From the NCBI GenBank assembly GCA_004144345.1, contig SEEL01000011.1:1-64000 (forward strand): a stretch of 64,000 bases of DNA. The letters run 5' to 3'. The DNA is from Hyphomicrobiales bacterium (GTDB taxonomy: Bacteria > Pseudomonadota > Alphaproteobacteria > Rhizobiales > Devosiaceae). The notes below the pieces were generated by a model. That model was not told the DNA's origin, did no database searches, and saw only the letters and a list, made by a program, of their open reading frames with translations. A program made the position numbers and the translations under genes. This document shows positions 1 to 7,879 of the stretch, one piece after another (position 1 is the first letter of the stretch; every line of letters starts with the position of its first letter).

Positions 1-357
1 CGTTGCTCCCACAAATTCATTCCCGCGCAGGCGGGAATCCAGGGCAGTCAGCACAGTGACCGTGGCCCCTGGATCCCCGCCTTCGCGGGGATGACGCAGG
101 TGGACGCGCCCCACCCACCGGCTGCGCCGGTCCCCCCTCCCCGGTGGGGAGGGAGTCTCCAGAGCACGGAGTCCTCAGTCGGGTCTCCCTCCTCGGCGCG
201 TAGCGCTGGGGAGGGGGGACCACGCGTAGCGTGGTGGGTGGGGTGATGCCGCGTCCACCTGCGTCATCCCCGCGAAGGCGGGGATCCAGGGGCCACGGTC
301 ACTGTGCTGACTGCCCTGGATTCCCGCCTGCGCGGGAATGAATTTGTGGGAGCAACG
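1..357. repeat. Large inverted repeat with perfect 107-bp arms, gene-free left edge
   Basis: Bases 1-107 are the exact reverse complement of 251-357. Each arm contains two small palindromes of the intergenic type, ATTCCCGC..GCGGGAAT and ATCCCCGC..GCGGGGAT. The spacer (108-250) is itself an imperfect inverted repeat built on CCCACCCACC and CCCCTCCCC blocks, and related sequence recurs at 11348-11400. I see no coding potential in 1-389. The left arm starts at base 1, so it may extend outside the window. It is a nested intergenic repeat, not an IS: there is no transposase frame. Confidence 0.85.
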
Positions 358-389
358 AGACGCGGTGGTTGCCCCCGGTGGTCTGGGCT

Positions 390-1559
390 TCAGGTGCGGT
401 TTTGGATTTCGCGGAGGGCGGCGAGGCGGTCGGAGACGGCGCTGCCTTGGCCGACGGGCTCGGGGGCGCGTGGGTCGGGGTCGGTGATGAGGATTTCGTC
501 GGAGTATTTCTGCACGCGCTCGAGCAGGGTTTCGTCGCTGTCGGCGGGTTCGCCCTCGACGGCGTAGACGAGGCGGCTGACTTCGGAGGCGATGTCGTTG
601 AGCTTTTCGCGCAGATGCGACTGCTCGATGCGGTCGCTGTCCCAGTCGGCCATGATGGTGGATTCGACGGTGAGTACCTTGGTGCGGAGGCGCTCGAGTT
701 CATCGTCCACGGCGAGTTTTTCGGCGAGCAGCTGTTCGCGCTGGCCATCGACGGTTTCGACGACGCGGGCGGTGTCGGCGAGGGCGACGCTGACGCGGTG
801 CTCGGCATCGGCGATGCGCGCTTCGGCATCGATGAGGGCGTTCTGCTGCTCGGTCTCGGCATCATCGCGGCGGGCGAGGGCGACGCGGAGTTCAGAGGCG
901 GCGGCCGCGGCATCGGCGGAGCGCTTGTCGGAGTTTTCGAGCTGGGCGATGAGCGAGCGGTTCTGCGTTTCGAGGAACGTGCCGCGCTTGCGCTCGGCTT
1001 CGAGCTTGGAGAGCAGCACGTCCATATCGGTGTTGTAGTCGCCCGAGAGCGCTTTGCCATCGATATCGATGGAGCGCGGGGTCTTGCCGCGCAGGGCTTC
1101 GCGCGCCGTTTCGAGCTGGGTGGATTTGTCGGCGAATTCGCGGTCGCGCATGCGCAGGCGCTGGGACAGATCGGCGCCGTCCTTTTCGAGGTCGAGGATG
1201 CGGCGGCGGAGCTCGGCTTCGCGCTCTTCGAGCTCGCGGATCTGCTGCAGCTGGGATTCGCGTTCGCCCTTGATGGCGCCGACTTCGGTGCGCTTGCGGT
1301 TGATGTCGCGCAATTGATCGGAGAGGCGGCGGCGCAGCGCCTCGACATTCATTTCGAGGCGGCGGGTCGAGAGGGCGAATTCGGCGCGCAGCTGGTCCTT
1401 GTCCGCGCGGAACTCGGCCATGGTGATGGGCGTAGCCGCTTCGATGCGCTTCTTGGTGAGGCGCACGGCGCGGCGCCAGATGGCGGGCAGAATGGCAAGC
1501 GCGGCGAGACCTGCGATCAGCAGGCCCAACGCGAAGTACATGATATTCTCAATGCCCAT
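390..1559 (-). CDS. Membrane-anchored coiled-coil protein of unknown function
   Basis: A 389-residue protein starting MGIENIMYFALG. One N-terminal membrane segment (about residues 4-24) is followed by a basic stretch and then about 300 residues of charged heptad-rich sequence (roughly 50-340), typical of a long coiled coil. The acidic tail carries no recognisable domain. I chose the ATG at 1559 because it sits directly before the hydrophobic anchor; the open frame extends 29 codons further upstream with low-complexity sequence. The protein probably projects a rod into the cytoplasm from the inner membrane, for example as an envelope or division scaffold, but nothing here assigns a function. 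It is transcribed away from eipA. Confidence 0.8.
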   Translation of the reverse strand: MGIENIMYFALGLLIAGLAALAILPAIWRRAVRLTKKRIEAATPITMAEFRADKDQLRAEFALSTRRLEMNVEALRRRLSDQLRDINRKRTEVGAIKGERESQLQQIRELEEREAELRRRILDLEKDGADLSQRLRMRDREFADKSTQLETAREALRGKTPRSIDIDGKALSGDYNTDMDVLLSKLEAERKRGTFLETQNRSLIAQLENSDKRSADAAAAASELRVALARRDDAETEQQNALIDAEARIADAEHRVSVALADTARVVETVDGQREQLLAEKLAVDDELERLRTKVLTVESTIMADWDSDRIEQSHLREKLNDIASEVSRLVYAVEGEPADSDETLLERVQKYSDEILITDPDPRAPEPVGQGSAVSDRLAALREIQNRT

Positions 1560-1718
1560 GGAGAGGCCCCGACACTGGTCCGATCCTAGCAGTTCGGCCA
1601 AGAGCGGACGATGACAAAGACGGCGACGCCCCGCCACCTTAGCCAATCATTAACCTTACCGGGAAGGGGGAGCCTGTTGGCGGCTGGGGAGAAGCGTGAA
1701 TCGCCCGGAGCGGGCAGA

Positions 1719-1750
1719 GGAAAAGAAGAAGGGCGGCCGATGGACCGCCC
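1719..1750 (-). terminator. Rho-independent terminator of the eipA-like gene
   Basis: Read on the minus strand, a stem GGGCGG..CCGCCC (1731-1750) is followed by a T-rich tract (complement of 1719-1730). It lies about 70 bp downstream of the stop of the DUF1134 gene. Confidence 0.75.
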
Positions 1751-1775
1751 TACTGGCTATTGGTCTTCTGCACTT

Positions 1776-1817
1776 CCAGCGAGCTTGAATAAAGCTCGCT
1801 TGTCCAACCGCGGTTGG
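1776..1817. repeat. Hairpin repeat family, copy 1 (divergent)
   Basis: AGCGAGCTT (1778-1786) pairs perfectly with AAGCTCGCT (1792-1800). The tail CCAACCGCGG (1804-1813) is shared with the copies at 11244-11286, 11299-11341, 24367-24407 and 31392-31432. Here the tail also forms its own 14-bp palindrome, ending just before the stop codon of the neighbouring gene. This copy lacks the internal CCC-loop-GGG of the other four. Confidence 0.65.
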
Positions 1818-1818
1818 A

Positions 1819-2388
1819 TCAGAACGGGTTCCAGGTCGGCTCGTTGGTGAACTTCAGATAGCCGACATTGAGGCCGGCGCGGAGGCCGACGCCGGAGCGG
1901 ATGGGGACGACGACGACATTGCGCGACTTCATCACCGTCATGCCGAGGCCGCCCACCACATAGGCGGAGCCATCGACGCCGGGATAGCGGTCGAAGATCT
2001 CGTTGGTCGAGTTGAGGTTGTAGACCAGCATCATCACCTTGGAGCCGTCGCCGCCGACGTCGAAGCCGATGGACGGGCCCTGCCAGAACAGCGGGTAGTC
2101 GCCCTGGTTGCGGGTGTAGAGCGTGCCTTCGCCATAGCGGCCGCCGACAAAGATCGCGCCCGAGGCTTCCTCGCCGAGGATGTAGCCATTGGGCAGGCCG
2201 AACTGGCTGGCGGCGCGCTCGACCAGCGAGGCGAGGCCCTGCGAGACGGTGCCGAAGAATTCACCGCCGGTATCGACGATCTCATCGACGGAAAACGTGT
2301 CGGAGACCGAGCCCTGGGCATTGGCGGGCGATGGCGCCAGGGCAAGGCCGCAAAGGAGCGCGAGGCTCAGGGCGAGGCGTTTCAGCAT
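1819..2388 (-). CDS. eipA: DUF1134 periplasmic protein, EipA-like envelope integrity protein
   Basis: A 189-residue secreted protein: the signal peptide MLKRLALSLALLCGLALAPSPANA is followed by a DUF1134 domain with the family's glycine-rich strands (for example GFDVGGDGSKVMMLVYN). The related Brucella EipA is a small periplasmic beta-barrel protein needed for envelope integrity, and its gene belongs to the CtrA-linked envelope programme; that background is family knowledge. The ATG at 2388 is favoured by GGAG nine bases upstream and by the signal peptide; longer upstream frames lack both. It is divergent from the YHS gene (96 bp between starts) and ends at a hairpin repeat and terminator. Proximity to chpT and ctrA fits the envelope/cell-cycle theme. 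Confidence 0.85.
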   Translation of the reverse strand: MLKRLALSLALLCGLALAPSPANAQGSVSDTFSVDEIVDTGGEFFGTVSQGLASLVERAASQFGLPNGYILGEEASGAIFVGGRYGEGTLYTRNQGDYPLFWQGPSIGFDVGGDGSKVMMLVYNLNSTNEIFDRYPGVDGSAYVVGGLGMTVMKSRNVVVVPIRSGVGLRAGLNVGYLKFTNEPTWNPF

Positions 2389-2483
2389 ATTCGTCACTCC
2401 GGTTTCGGCCTTTACCAAGCGCTCACCCTCCGGCGTTAGCCTTGGCAGGCGCCAAAGACGAGAACTGGACGCCCAACGCGGCA

Positions 2484-3014
2484 ATGATGCGGCAAATCGG
2501 TAAACAAATCTTAACCATCGCGGCCTGGCTGATGCTGGCTTTCGCCGGGCACGCCGAGGCGCTGGTGACCGATATCGTCACCGACCCGCTGACCGGGGTG
2601 GCGATCGATGGCTATGATCCGGTGAGCTATTTCATCGACAGCGAGCCGCAATTGGGCAAGCCGGACCATGAATATGTCTGGCAGGGCGTGTCCTGGTATT
2701 TCAAGACGGCGGGCAATCGCGACGCCTTCATGCGCAACCCCGAGGTCTATGCGCCGCAATATGGCGGGCATTGCCTGATGTCGCTGAGCCGGGGCTATCT
2801 CAGCGACGGCAAGCCGCGGCTCTATGCGATCGAGGCGCTGAAGCTGTATTTCTTCTATTCGTCGGCCAATCGCGAAGCGTTCCTGATGAGCAAATCGGAT
2901 GCGCTGGCCAAGGCGAAGGACAGTTTCGTGAAGCTTGGCGGCACGCTGACCGGACCGGAAGCCATGGAGCCGGTGGCCGAGGGCATGGCGGCCAGCTCGG
3001 AACCGGCGCACTAG
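2484..3014 (+). CDS. YHS-domain exported protein
   Basis: A 176-residue protein with an N-terminal signal sequence (about residues 1-25, ending near AGHAEA) and then the YHS signature: GVAIDGYDPVSYF, GVSWYFKTAGNRDAF and NPEVYAPQYGGHC. YHS domains are small and often occur in metal-handling or redox proteins; in this exported form the ligand is unknown. Tandem ATGs at 2484 and 2487 make the exact start ambiguous by one codon. The C-terminal 40 residues are low-complexity. It is divergent from eipA and followed by about 90 bases with no gene. Confidence 0.8.
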   Translation: MMRQIGKQILTIAAWLMLAFAGHAEALVTDIVTDPLTGVAIDGYDPVSYFIDSEPQLGKPDHEYVWQGVSWYFKTAGNRDAFMRNPEVYAPQYGGHCLMSLSRGYLSDGKPRLYAIEALKLYFFYSSANREAFLMSKSDALAKAKDSFVKLGGTLTGPEAMEPVAEGMAASSEPAH

Positions 3015-3105
3015 CCTGAAACGACGTTCCAGCGCTGCGACAAGTGCTGCCAATCGCGTAGAGCGAGCGCGCACGATGACGGTGCGATCCGGCGGGCGCG
3101 TCCCC

Positions 3106-4008
3106 TCAGGCTTCGATGGCGGCGCTGGTGAAGTCGGCGGCGAGGCGGGCGAGGCCGGAATCGAGCGGGGTGGTGGCGCGCCAGCCGAGCAGTTCGGCGG
3201 TGCGGGCCGGATCGCCGACGAAATGATGGATGTCGTAGCTGCGCGGCGGGGCGAGTTCGATGCGGGCCTTAGGGCTGCCGAGACGGATGGCGCGCTGCGC
3301 CAGGTCGAGCAGCGTCGTGCCGGTGCCGCTGGCGAAATGCAGCGGCGGCAGATTGCGCTCGCCGGCATCGAGCATGCCGATCAGGGTCACGAGGCCGGCG
3401 GTGACATCCTCGACATGGGTGAGGTCGAAAGTGTGCGCGTCGCCTTCGACGCGGAGGGTCGCGCCGGCGAGGGCGGCGCGGAGGAAGGCGGGGGTGACGC
3501 GGGTGCGGTGGTCGTCGGGCGAGCCGTAGACGGAGGAGAAGCGTACGATCGAGGTGGCGAGGCCGGAGGCGCGCGCTGCGTTGGTGAGGCGCTCGGCCTC
3601 GACCTTGCTGCGGGCATAGACGTTCATGGGGCGCTGGGGGACGTCTTCGTGGACCGGGAAATCGTCCTGCTGGCCGTAGACTTCACGGCTGCTGGCATAG
3701 ATGAACCACGGCCGGCGCGGCGAGGCGGCAGCGGCGGCGAGGAGATTGTGCGTTGCCGTGACGTTGACGGCGGTGCAGCGGGCGGGATCGAGCTGGCCAT
3801 CGACGACGCGCGAGACGGCCGCGAGGTGGACGATGCCGTCGGCCTGCGCGGCGAGTTCGGTCATGCGGGCATGATCGCAGATGTCGAGGGGCGCCTCGGG
3901 GGCCCGGATATCGACGGGAATGAGGGTGGCGCCGAGGCGGTGCAACCTGGCTGCGAGAGACGTGCCGATAAGGCCGAGCGATCCCGTAAGCAATATCGTA
4001 CGGTTCAA
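3106..4008 (-). CDS. NAD(P)-dependent epimerase/dehydratase (extended SDR)
   Basis: A 300-residue extended short-chain dehydrogenase. It begins LNRTILLTGSLGLIGTSLA, giving the Rossmann glycine motif TGSLGLIG at about residues 8-15. The catalytic region has YASSREVYG (active-site Ser), and the Tyr-Lys pair follows in YARSKVEAE. Such enzymes epimerise or dehydrate nucleotide sugars; the substrate cannot be read from sequence. No ATG lies near the Rossmann strand, so I place the start at TTG 4008, which has GGAAGG about ten bases upstream. The in-frame extension to 4299 runs antisense over chpT and is rejected. It is divergent from chpT. Confidence 0.8.
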   Translation of the reverse strand: MNRTILLTGSLGLIGTSLAARLHRLGATLIPVDIRAPEAPLDICDHARMTELAAQADGIVHLAAVSRVVDGQLDPARCTAVNVTATHNLLAAAAASPRRPWFIYASSREVYGQQDDFPVHEDVPQRPMNVYARSKVEAERLTNAARASGLATSIVRFSSVYGSPDDHRTRVTPAFLRAALAGATLRVEGDAHTFDLTHVEDVTAGLVTLIGMLDAGERNLPPLHFASGTGTTLLDLAQRAIRLGSPKARIELAPPRSYDIHHFVGDPARTAELLGWRATTPLDSGLARLAADFTSAAIEA

Positions 4009-4108
4009 ACGGCGGCCTTCCACTCGTGGGTTTTTGCCCGCGCAGTCTAGGGTGATGGGCAAGTTCCCGCTAGTGTCGCCACAAGTGATTCTCCGGGAGA
4101 CCCCAGAA

Positions 4109-4807
4109 ATGGCCGACATTATCGAGCTCAAGGCAACCGACCTTGCCGCCATGCTGTGCTCGAGGGTGTGCCACGACCTGATCAACCCGGTGGGCGCGAT
4201 CGGCAACGGGCTCGAAGTGCTGGCCGACCCGACGCAGGGCGCGATGGCCGAAGGCGCGCAGGAACTGATTGCCAATTCGGCCAAGCATGCGCGGGCCAAG
4301 CTCGAATTCGCGCGGCTCGCCTATGGCGCGTCGTCGACGGCGGGCACCGATTTCGACACGCGCGAATGCGAGCGCGTGGCGCGGCTGCTGTTCGAGATCG
4401 AGAAGTCCGACCTCGACTGGCAGGTGCCGCTGATCCTGCTGCCCAAGCACAAAGCCAAGCTGATGATGAACATGCTGCTGATAGCCTCGATGGCGGTGCC
4501 GCGCGGCGGCGTGGTGAAGGCGGAAGTGACCGGCAGCACGGGCGAGGAAGGCTTCAAGTTCACCTCGACCTCGGACCCCGAAAAGCGGCAGAAGACGCTG
4601 ATGCCGGCGGGCGCCGAAGGGCTGCTCAGCGGAGCGCCGGAAGATGGCGTGGACGCGCGTGGCATCCAGCCGTTCTATACGGGCATCCTGGCGCGGATGA
4701 CCGACATGGAGCTCAAGATCGGCATTGAGGGCGATGTGTTCAGCTTCACCGCGACGCCGAAGGCCAAGGTGGCCGGCGACGCCCCGGAAGCGGCCGCCGC
4801 CGCGTAA
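4109..4807 (+). CDS. chpT: ChpT histidine phosphotransferase
   Basis: A 232-residue protein of the ChpT family, which relays phosphate from the hybrid kinase CckA to CtrA and CpdR. The phospho-accepting His22 lies in the diagnostic motif CSRVCHDLINPVGAIGNGLE (about residues 17-36), followed by a four-helix DHp-like region and a degenerate ATPase-like C-terminal domain. The length is normal for the family. The ATG at 4109 follows CGGGAGACC; longer frames overlap the divergent epimerase. Its target ctrA lies 4 kb away, so both ends of the terminal phosphorelay step are in this window. CckA itself is not here. Confidence 0.92.
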   Translation: MADIIELKATDLAAMLCSRVCHDLINPVGAIGNGLEVLADPTQGAMAEGAQELIANSAKHARAKLEFARLAYGASSTAGTDFDTRECERVARLLFEIEKSDLDWQVPLILLPKHKAKLMMNMLLIASMAVPRGGVVKAEVTGSTGEEGFKFTSTSDPEKRQKTLMPAGAEGLLSGAPEDGVDARGIQPFYTGILARMTDMELKIGIEGDVFSFTATPKAKVAGDAPEAAAAA

Positions 4808-4842
4808 GCGCGCTATCGAAAAAGCCTGCGATGTGATTAGCT

Positions 4843-4863
4843 CCCGGCCATCAAGCCGGGGGG
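4843..4863 (+). promoter_or_regulatory. Hairpin overlapping the ribosome-binding site of the lipoprotein gene
   Basis: CCCGGC (4843-4848) pairs with GCCGGG (4855-4860), followed by GGGCTTTTCG and then the ATG at 4871. The purine-rich run that must serve as ribosome-binding site (4858-4863) overlaps the 3' arm. It could be a weak terminator of chpT, an RBS-masking stem, or both. Confidence 0.45.
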
Positions 4864-4870
4864 CTTTTCG

Positions 4871-5230
4871 ATGAAGCTGCTTGCCATGGCGCTGGGCTGC
4901 GCGCTGGTGCTGACGGGGTGTACCAGCACCCGCATCGATTTTGGCGCGATGACCGCCGACGATCTGGTGCAACATCCCGAATACATGACCATCATGCCGT
5001 CGGTGCCCGATGGGGCACGCGTCATCGGGCCGGTGGAATCGCTGCTCTGCCAGAAGGTGAAGACGGCTCCGGCGCCGGACGGGGACGATGCGCTGCTGGC
5101 GCTGAAGCGCCAGGCGGCGCTGGCGGGCGGCACGGCGCTGGCCGAGGTCAGCATCAAGGTGGTGCCCACCAAATCGGCCAATTGCCTCAGCAGCGCCTCG
5201 GCCGGGGGGATCGCTTACATCAAGAATTGA
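4871..5230 (+). CDS. Small lipoprotein, function unknown
   Basis: A 119-residue protein with a lipoprotein signal: MKLLAMALGCALVLTGC gives a lipobox LTGC with Cys17. The mature domain has the pattern of small RcsF-like envelope lipoproteins: an N-terminal linker, a Cys near residue 60 (SLLCQKV), the block LALKRQAALAGGTALAEV, and a late Cys. I infer an outer-membrane or periplasm-facing anchored domain. It lies 63 bp downstream of chpT on the same strand and may be cotranscribed if the intervening hairpin is leaky. Confidence 0.7.
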   Translation: MKLLAMALGCALVLTGCTSTRIDFGAMTADDLVQHPEYMTIMPSVPDGARVIGPVESLLCQKVKTAPAPDGDDALLALKRQAALAGGTALAEVSIKVVPTKSANCLSSASAGGIAYIKN

Positions 5231-5312
5231 AGTGTAGGATTTCGGTAACCAATGGTTGGCGAATTTGGCGGATAGTCTTCATTGGGCCCATTTTGCGGGC
5301 GGAGGGCACGTC

Positions 5313-5693
5313 ATGAAATCCTGCCTCATCGTCGATGATTCAAGCGTGGTGCGCAAAGTGGCGCGCCGGATACTGGAAGATATCGACTATATTGTCGATG
5401 AAGCCGAAGACGGCCAGGAAGCGTTCGACAAATGCCGGCAGGAAATGCCGGATGCGATCCTGCTCGACTGGCAGATGCCGGTGATGGGCGGGCTCGAATT
5501 CCTCAAGCTCATCCGCGCCTATATTGGCGGGCAGACGCCGCACATCGTGTTCTGCGTCACCGAGAACGATATCGGGCAGATCGCGGTGGCGATGAAGGCG
5601 GGCGCTTCGGACTACATGATGAAGCCGTTCGACCGCGACATCCTCGAAGCCAAGTTCATGCCGCAGGCCGAAGAACTGGCGGAAGCCGGCTAA
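5313..5693 (+). CDS. CheY-like single-domain response regulator
   Basis: A 126-residue stand-alone receiver domain starting MKSCLIVDDSSVVRKVARR. The acidic pocket (D8, D9), phospho-acceptor Asp52 (ILLDWQMPVMGG), Thr83 and Lys104 (MMKPF) are all present, so it should be phosphorylatable. There is no output domain. The start is set by GGAGGG nine bases before the ATG. Sequence style and position next to chpT suggest either chemotaxis (CheY) or a cell-cycle phosphorelay; it matches neither DivK nor CpdR as I know them. Its stop overlaps the convergent LacI-family gene by 4 bp. Confidence 0.85.
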   Translation: MKSCLIVDDSSVVRKVARRILEDIDYIVDEAEDGQEAFDKCRQEMPDAILLDWQMPVMGGLEFLKLIRAYIGGQTPHIVFCVTENDIGQIAVAMKAGASDYMMKPFDRDILEAKFMPQAEELAEAG

Positions 5694-6745
5694 GCGGGAG
5701 CAGGGCCGCTCGAGGCCCGCACCAGCAGTTTCACCGACAGCATCGAATGCTGGGCCGGGCCCGCCGACAAAGCGAGCTCGGTGGCGCGGCGCGCTTTCTC
5801 GCGTGTCGGCTGCTCAATGGTAGTGAGCGGCGGCAGAGCGGCGGCGCCATCGGGCACGCCGTCGAAACCCACAATAGAAGCCTGTTCTGGTACGCGCCGG
5901 CCGAGCCGCGCGAAATCGCGCAGAATGGTCATGGCCTGCCGGTCGGACATGACGAGGATGGCGGTGGCATCGGGCGCCGCCGCAAACAGGGCCGGGCCAA
6001 TGTCGGCCTGCCAGGGCACGGTTTCGAGCACGGGCATGGCGTTGATGTCGAGGCCGGCGGCCGTCAGCGCCTCGCTGTAGCCGCGGAGCTTTTCGCGATC
6101 GAGTGGACCGCCATCGCGGAGCGTTGTGGTCCGGCGGCCCGGCGCATGGTCGATCGGTTCGCCCTGGGTGCGGCGGACGGAGACGATGGCGAAGCGGCGA
6201 TGGCCAAGATCGAGCAGATGGCGGGCGGCGAGCTTCGCACCCGTGACGGCATCAATGCTGACCGATGAGATGGCCGCATCGGCGGCGACATCGACAATGG
6301 CGACCCGCATGCCGCGGCGCATGGCGCGCTCGATGACCGGGGCGCTGCCAGCGGTGCCGATGATGAGGCCATCGACGAGGGCGTTGTCGACAGCGGCCTC
6401 GATCTGGGCGGCGCGGCCGTCGATGAGGGTGAGCGAGATTCCGGCGGCGTCGCAGGCATCGGCGACGCCGAGCAGCATTTCGCGGCCGAAGGGGCTCTCG
6501 ATCAGGTTGACGAAGCCATAGGCGCCGGGAACGACGTAGCCGACGGCGCCGAACTTGCCCCGGCGCAGCAGGCGGCCGCGAGGGTCGGGCCCGCCATAGC
6601 CGATGTCGCGGGCCACGGTTTCGACGCGCTCGCGCAGTTCGGGGCGGACGCGTTCGGGATGGCTGAAGACATTGGAGACCGTGCCGCGCGAGACGCCGGC
6701 AGCGCGGGCAACATCATTGATGGTGAGGCGGGCAGGCGTGGGCAT
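5690..6745 (-). CDS. LacI-family transcriptional regulator
   Basis: A 351-residue LacI/GalR repressor. The N-terminal helix-turn-helix is LTINDVARAAGVSRGTVSNV (about residues 8-27), followed by the hinge helix and a periplasmic-binding-protein-like ligand domain. It is divergent from the extradiol-type dioxygenase gene. The intergenic space holds a perfect 14-bp palindrome and a second imperfect copy of it, so it very likely controls that gene and itself. The effector is unknown; genetic context points to an aromatic or sugar-derived compound. Confidence 0.88.
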   Translation of the reverse strand: MPTPARLTINDVARAAGVSRGTVSNVFSHPERVRPELRERVETVARDIGYGGPDPRGRLLRRGKFGAVGYVVPGAYGFVNLIESPFGREMLLGVADACDAAGISLTLIDGRAAQIEAAVDNALVDGLIIGTAGSAPVIERAMRRGMRVAIVDVAADAAISSVSIDAVTGAKLAARHLLDLGHRRFAIVSVRRTQGEPIDHAPGRRTTTLRDGGPLDREKLRGYSEALTAAGLDINAMPVLETVPWQADIGPALFAAAPDATAILVMSDRQAMTILRDFARLGRRVPEQASIVGFDGVPDGAAALPPLTTIEQPTREKARRATELALSAGPAQHSMLSVKLLVRASSGPAPA

Positions 6746-6775
6746 TGATGATTCAATAGCTTAGCTCGGGCCGGA

Positions 6776-6839
6776 TTGGAACGATCAAAATCGCGCTTGA
6801 CTCGCTGAAAATGGCAGCCTTATCGTTGGAACGTTCCAA
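6776..6839 (+). promoter_or_regulatory. Promoter with LacI-type operators for the dioxygenase gene
   Basis: TTGGAACGTTCCAA (6826-6839) is a perfect palindrome with the central CG typical of LacI-family operators. TTGGAACGATCAAA (6776-6789) is an imperfect second copy, centred 50 bp upstream. Between them lies a sigma70-like promoter: TTGACT (6797-6802), 17-bp spacer, TTATCG (6820-6825). The downstream operator would cover the transcription start. Confidence 0.7.
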
Positions 6840-6859
6840 GTTTCATGGAGGGACTATCC

Positions 6860-7861
6860 GTGGAGACTATGCGTGAACAGATCCTCGATATCGCCCAATT
6901 GGCGCATATCGAATTGCTGACGCCAGACCTCGAGGGGTCGGAGCGCTTCTTCAAGACGATGCTCGGCATGCAGGAGACGGCGCGGCGCGGCCGCTCGGTC
7001 TATCTGCGCTGCTTCGAGGACCATTATCACCACTCGCTGAAGCTGACCGAGGCGACGCATGCCGGGCTTGGCCATGCCGCCTGGCGGGCCCGTAGTCCGG
7101 CGGCGCTGCAGCGGCGGGTCGCGGCGATCGAGGCGACGGGGCAGGGGCGCGGCTGGATCGAAGGCGATCTCGGGCATGGAAAGGCGTTCCAGTTCGACAC
7201 GCCGGCGGGGCATCGCTGGGAGATCTTCTACGACATCGAGTATTTTCGCGCCGCTGAGGTAGACCGCTCGAGCATGATCAACCGGCCGCAGAAGCGGCCG
7301 CTGGCGGCGATCGCGGCACGGCGGCTGGATCATTTCAACATCACCGCGCCTGGTGGAGCGCAGGGCGTGAAGAGCTTTCTGGTCGAGGCGCTGGGCTTTA
7401 TGGAACGTGAGGCGGTGGTGCCCGACGACAATGCGGCGGTGAGCATTGCGAGTTGGCTCAGCGTGACCAATCTCTCGCACGATCTGGCGGTGCTGCCGGA
7501 CGGGCCGGGGGTGACGCGCGGACGGCTGCACCACACCTGCTTTTATGGCGGGAGCAATGAGAGCCTGTTCGACTTCGCCGATCTCTGCCGCGACCATGGC
7601 TACATGGTCGAGCATGGGCCGGGGCGGCACTCGATCGGCAAGACGACGTTCCTCTATGTGCGCGAACCGGGCGGCAACCGGATCGAGCTACTGGGTGATC
7701 CCGGCGCGCTGATCTTCGACCCGACGCATGAGACGGTGAAATGGCCGGCCTCGCAATTGCCGCTGGCGGCCGTGTGGACCGGCTCGCCGCTGCCGCCGGC
7801 CTTCTTCAGCTATGCAACGCCGGACGAGGCGCTGACGCTGCTCGACGCGGCGGTGGGCTGA
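6860..7861 (+). CDS. Extradiol ring-cleavage dioxygenase-like VOC-family protein
   Basis: Two tandem vicinal-oxygen-chelate domains as in type I extradiol dioxygenases (catechol 2,3-dioxygenase family). Counting from the ATG at 6845, the C-terminal domain retains the 2-His-1-Glu set: H163 (RRLDHFNI), H229 or H230 (GRLHHTCFY) and E281 (GNRIELLGD). Fe(II)-dependent cleavage of a catechol-type substrate is therefore plausible. I prefer the GTG at 6860 (333 residues) because GGAGGG at 6847-6852 is correctly spaced for it; the ATG at 6845 would place that sequence inside the gene. Control by the divergent LacI regulator is inferred. No other aromatic-pathway gene is adjacent, so the substrate is open. 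Confidence 0.8.
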   Translation: METMREQILDIAQLAHIELLTPDLEGSERFFKTMLGMQETARRGRSVYLRCFEDHYHHSLKLTEATHAGLGHAAWRARSPAALQRRVAAIEATGQGRGWIEGDLGHGKAFQFDTPAGHRWEIFYDIEYFRAAEVDRSSMINRPQKRPLAAIAARRLDHFNITAPGGAQGVKSFLVEALGFMEREAVVPDDNAAVSIASWLSVTNLSHDLAVLPDGPGVTRGRLHHTCFYGGSNESLFDFADLCRDHGYMVEHGPGRHSIGKTTFLYVREPGGNRIELLGDPGALIFDPTHETVKWPASQLPLAAVWTGSPLPPAFFSYATPDEALTLLDAAVG

Positions 7862-7879
7862 CCGGCTAGTCGCCGGCCC

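Noticed and set aside
369-1589. Plus-strand open frame opposite the coiled-coil gene
   Set aside because: Low-complexity antisense frame; the minus-strand protein has a membrane anchor and heptad pattern that make biological sense.
4009-4299. N-terminal extension of the epimerase to 4299
   Set aside because: The extension has no similarity to a Rossmann start and overlaps chpT antisense; TTG 4008 directly precedes the NAD-binding strand.
6845-6860. ATG at 6845 as start of the dioxygenase
   Set aside because: It would place the only good ribosome-binding site (GGAGGG, 6847-6852) inside the coding region; the GTG at 6860 is correctly spaced.
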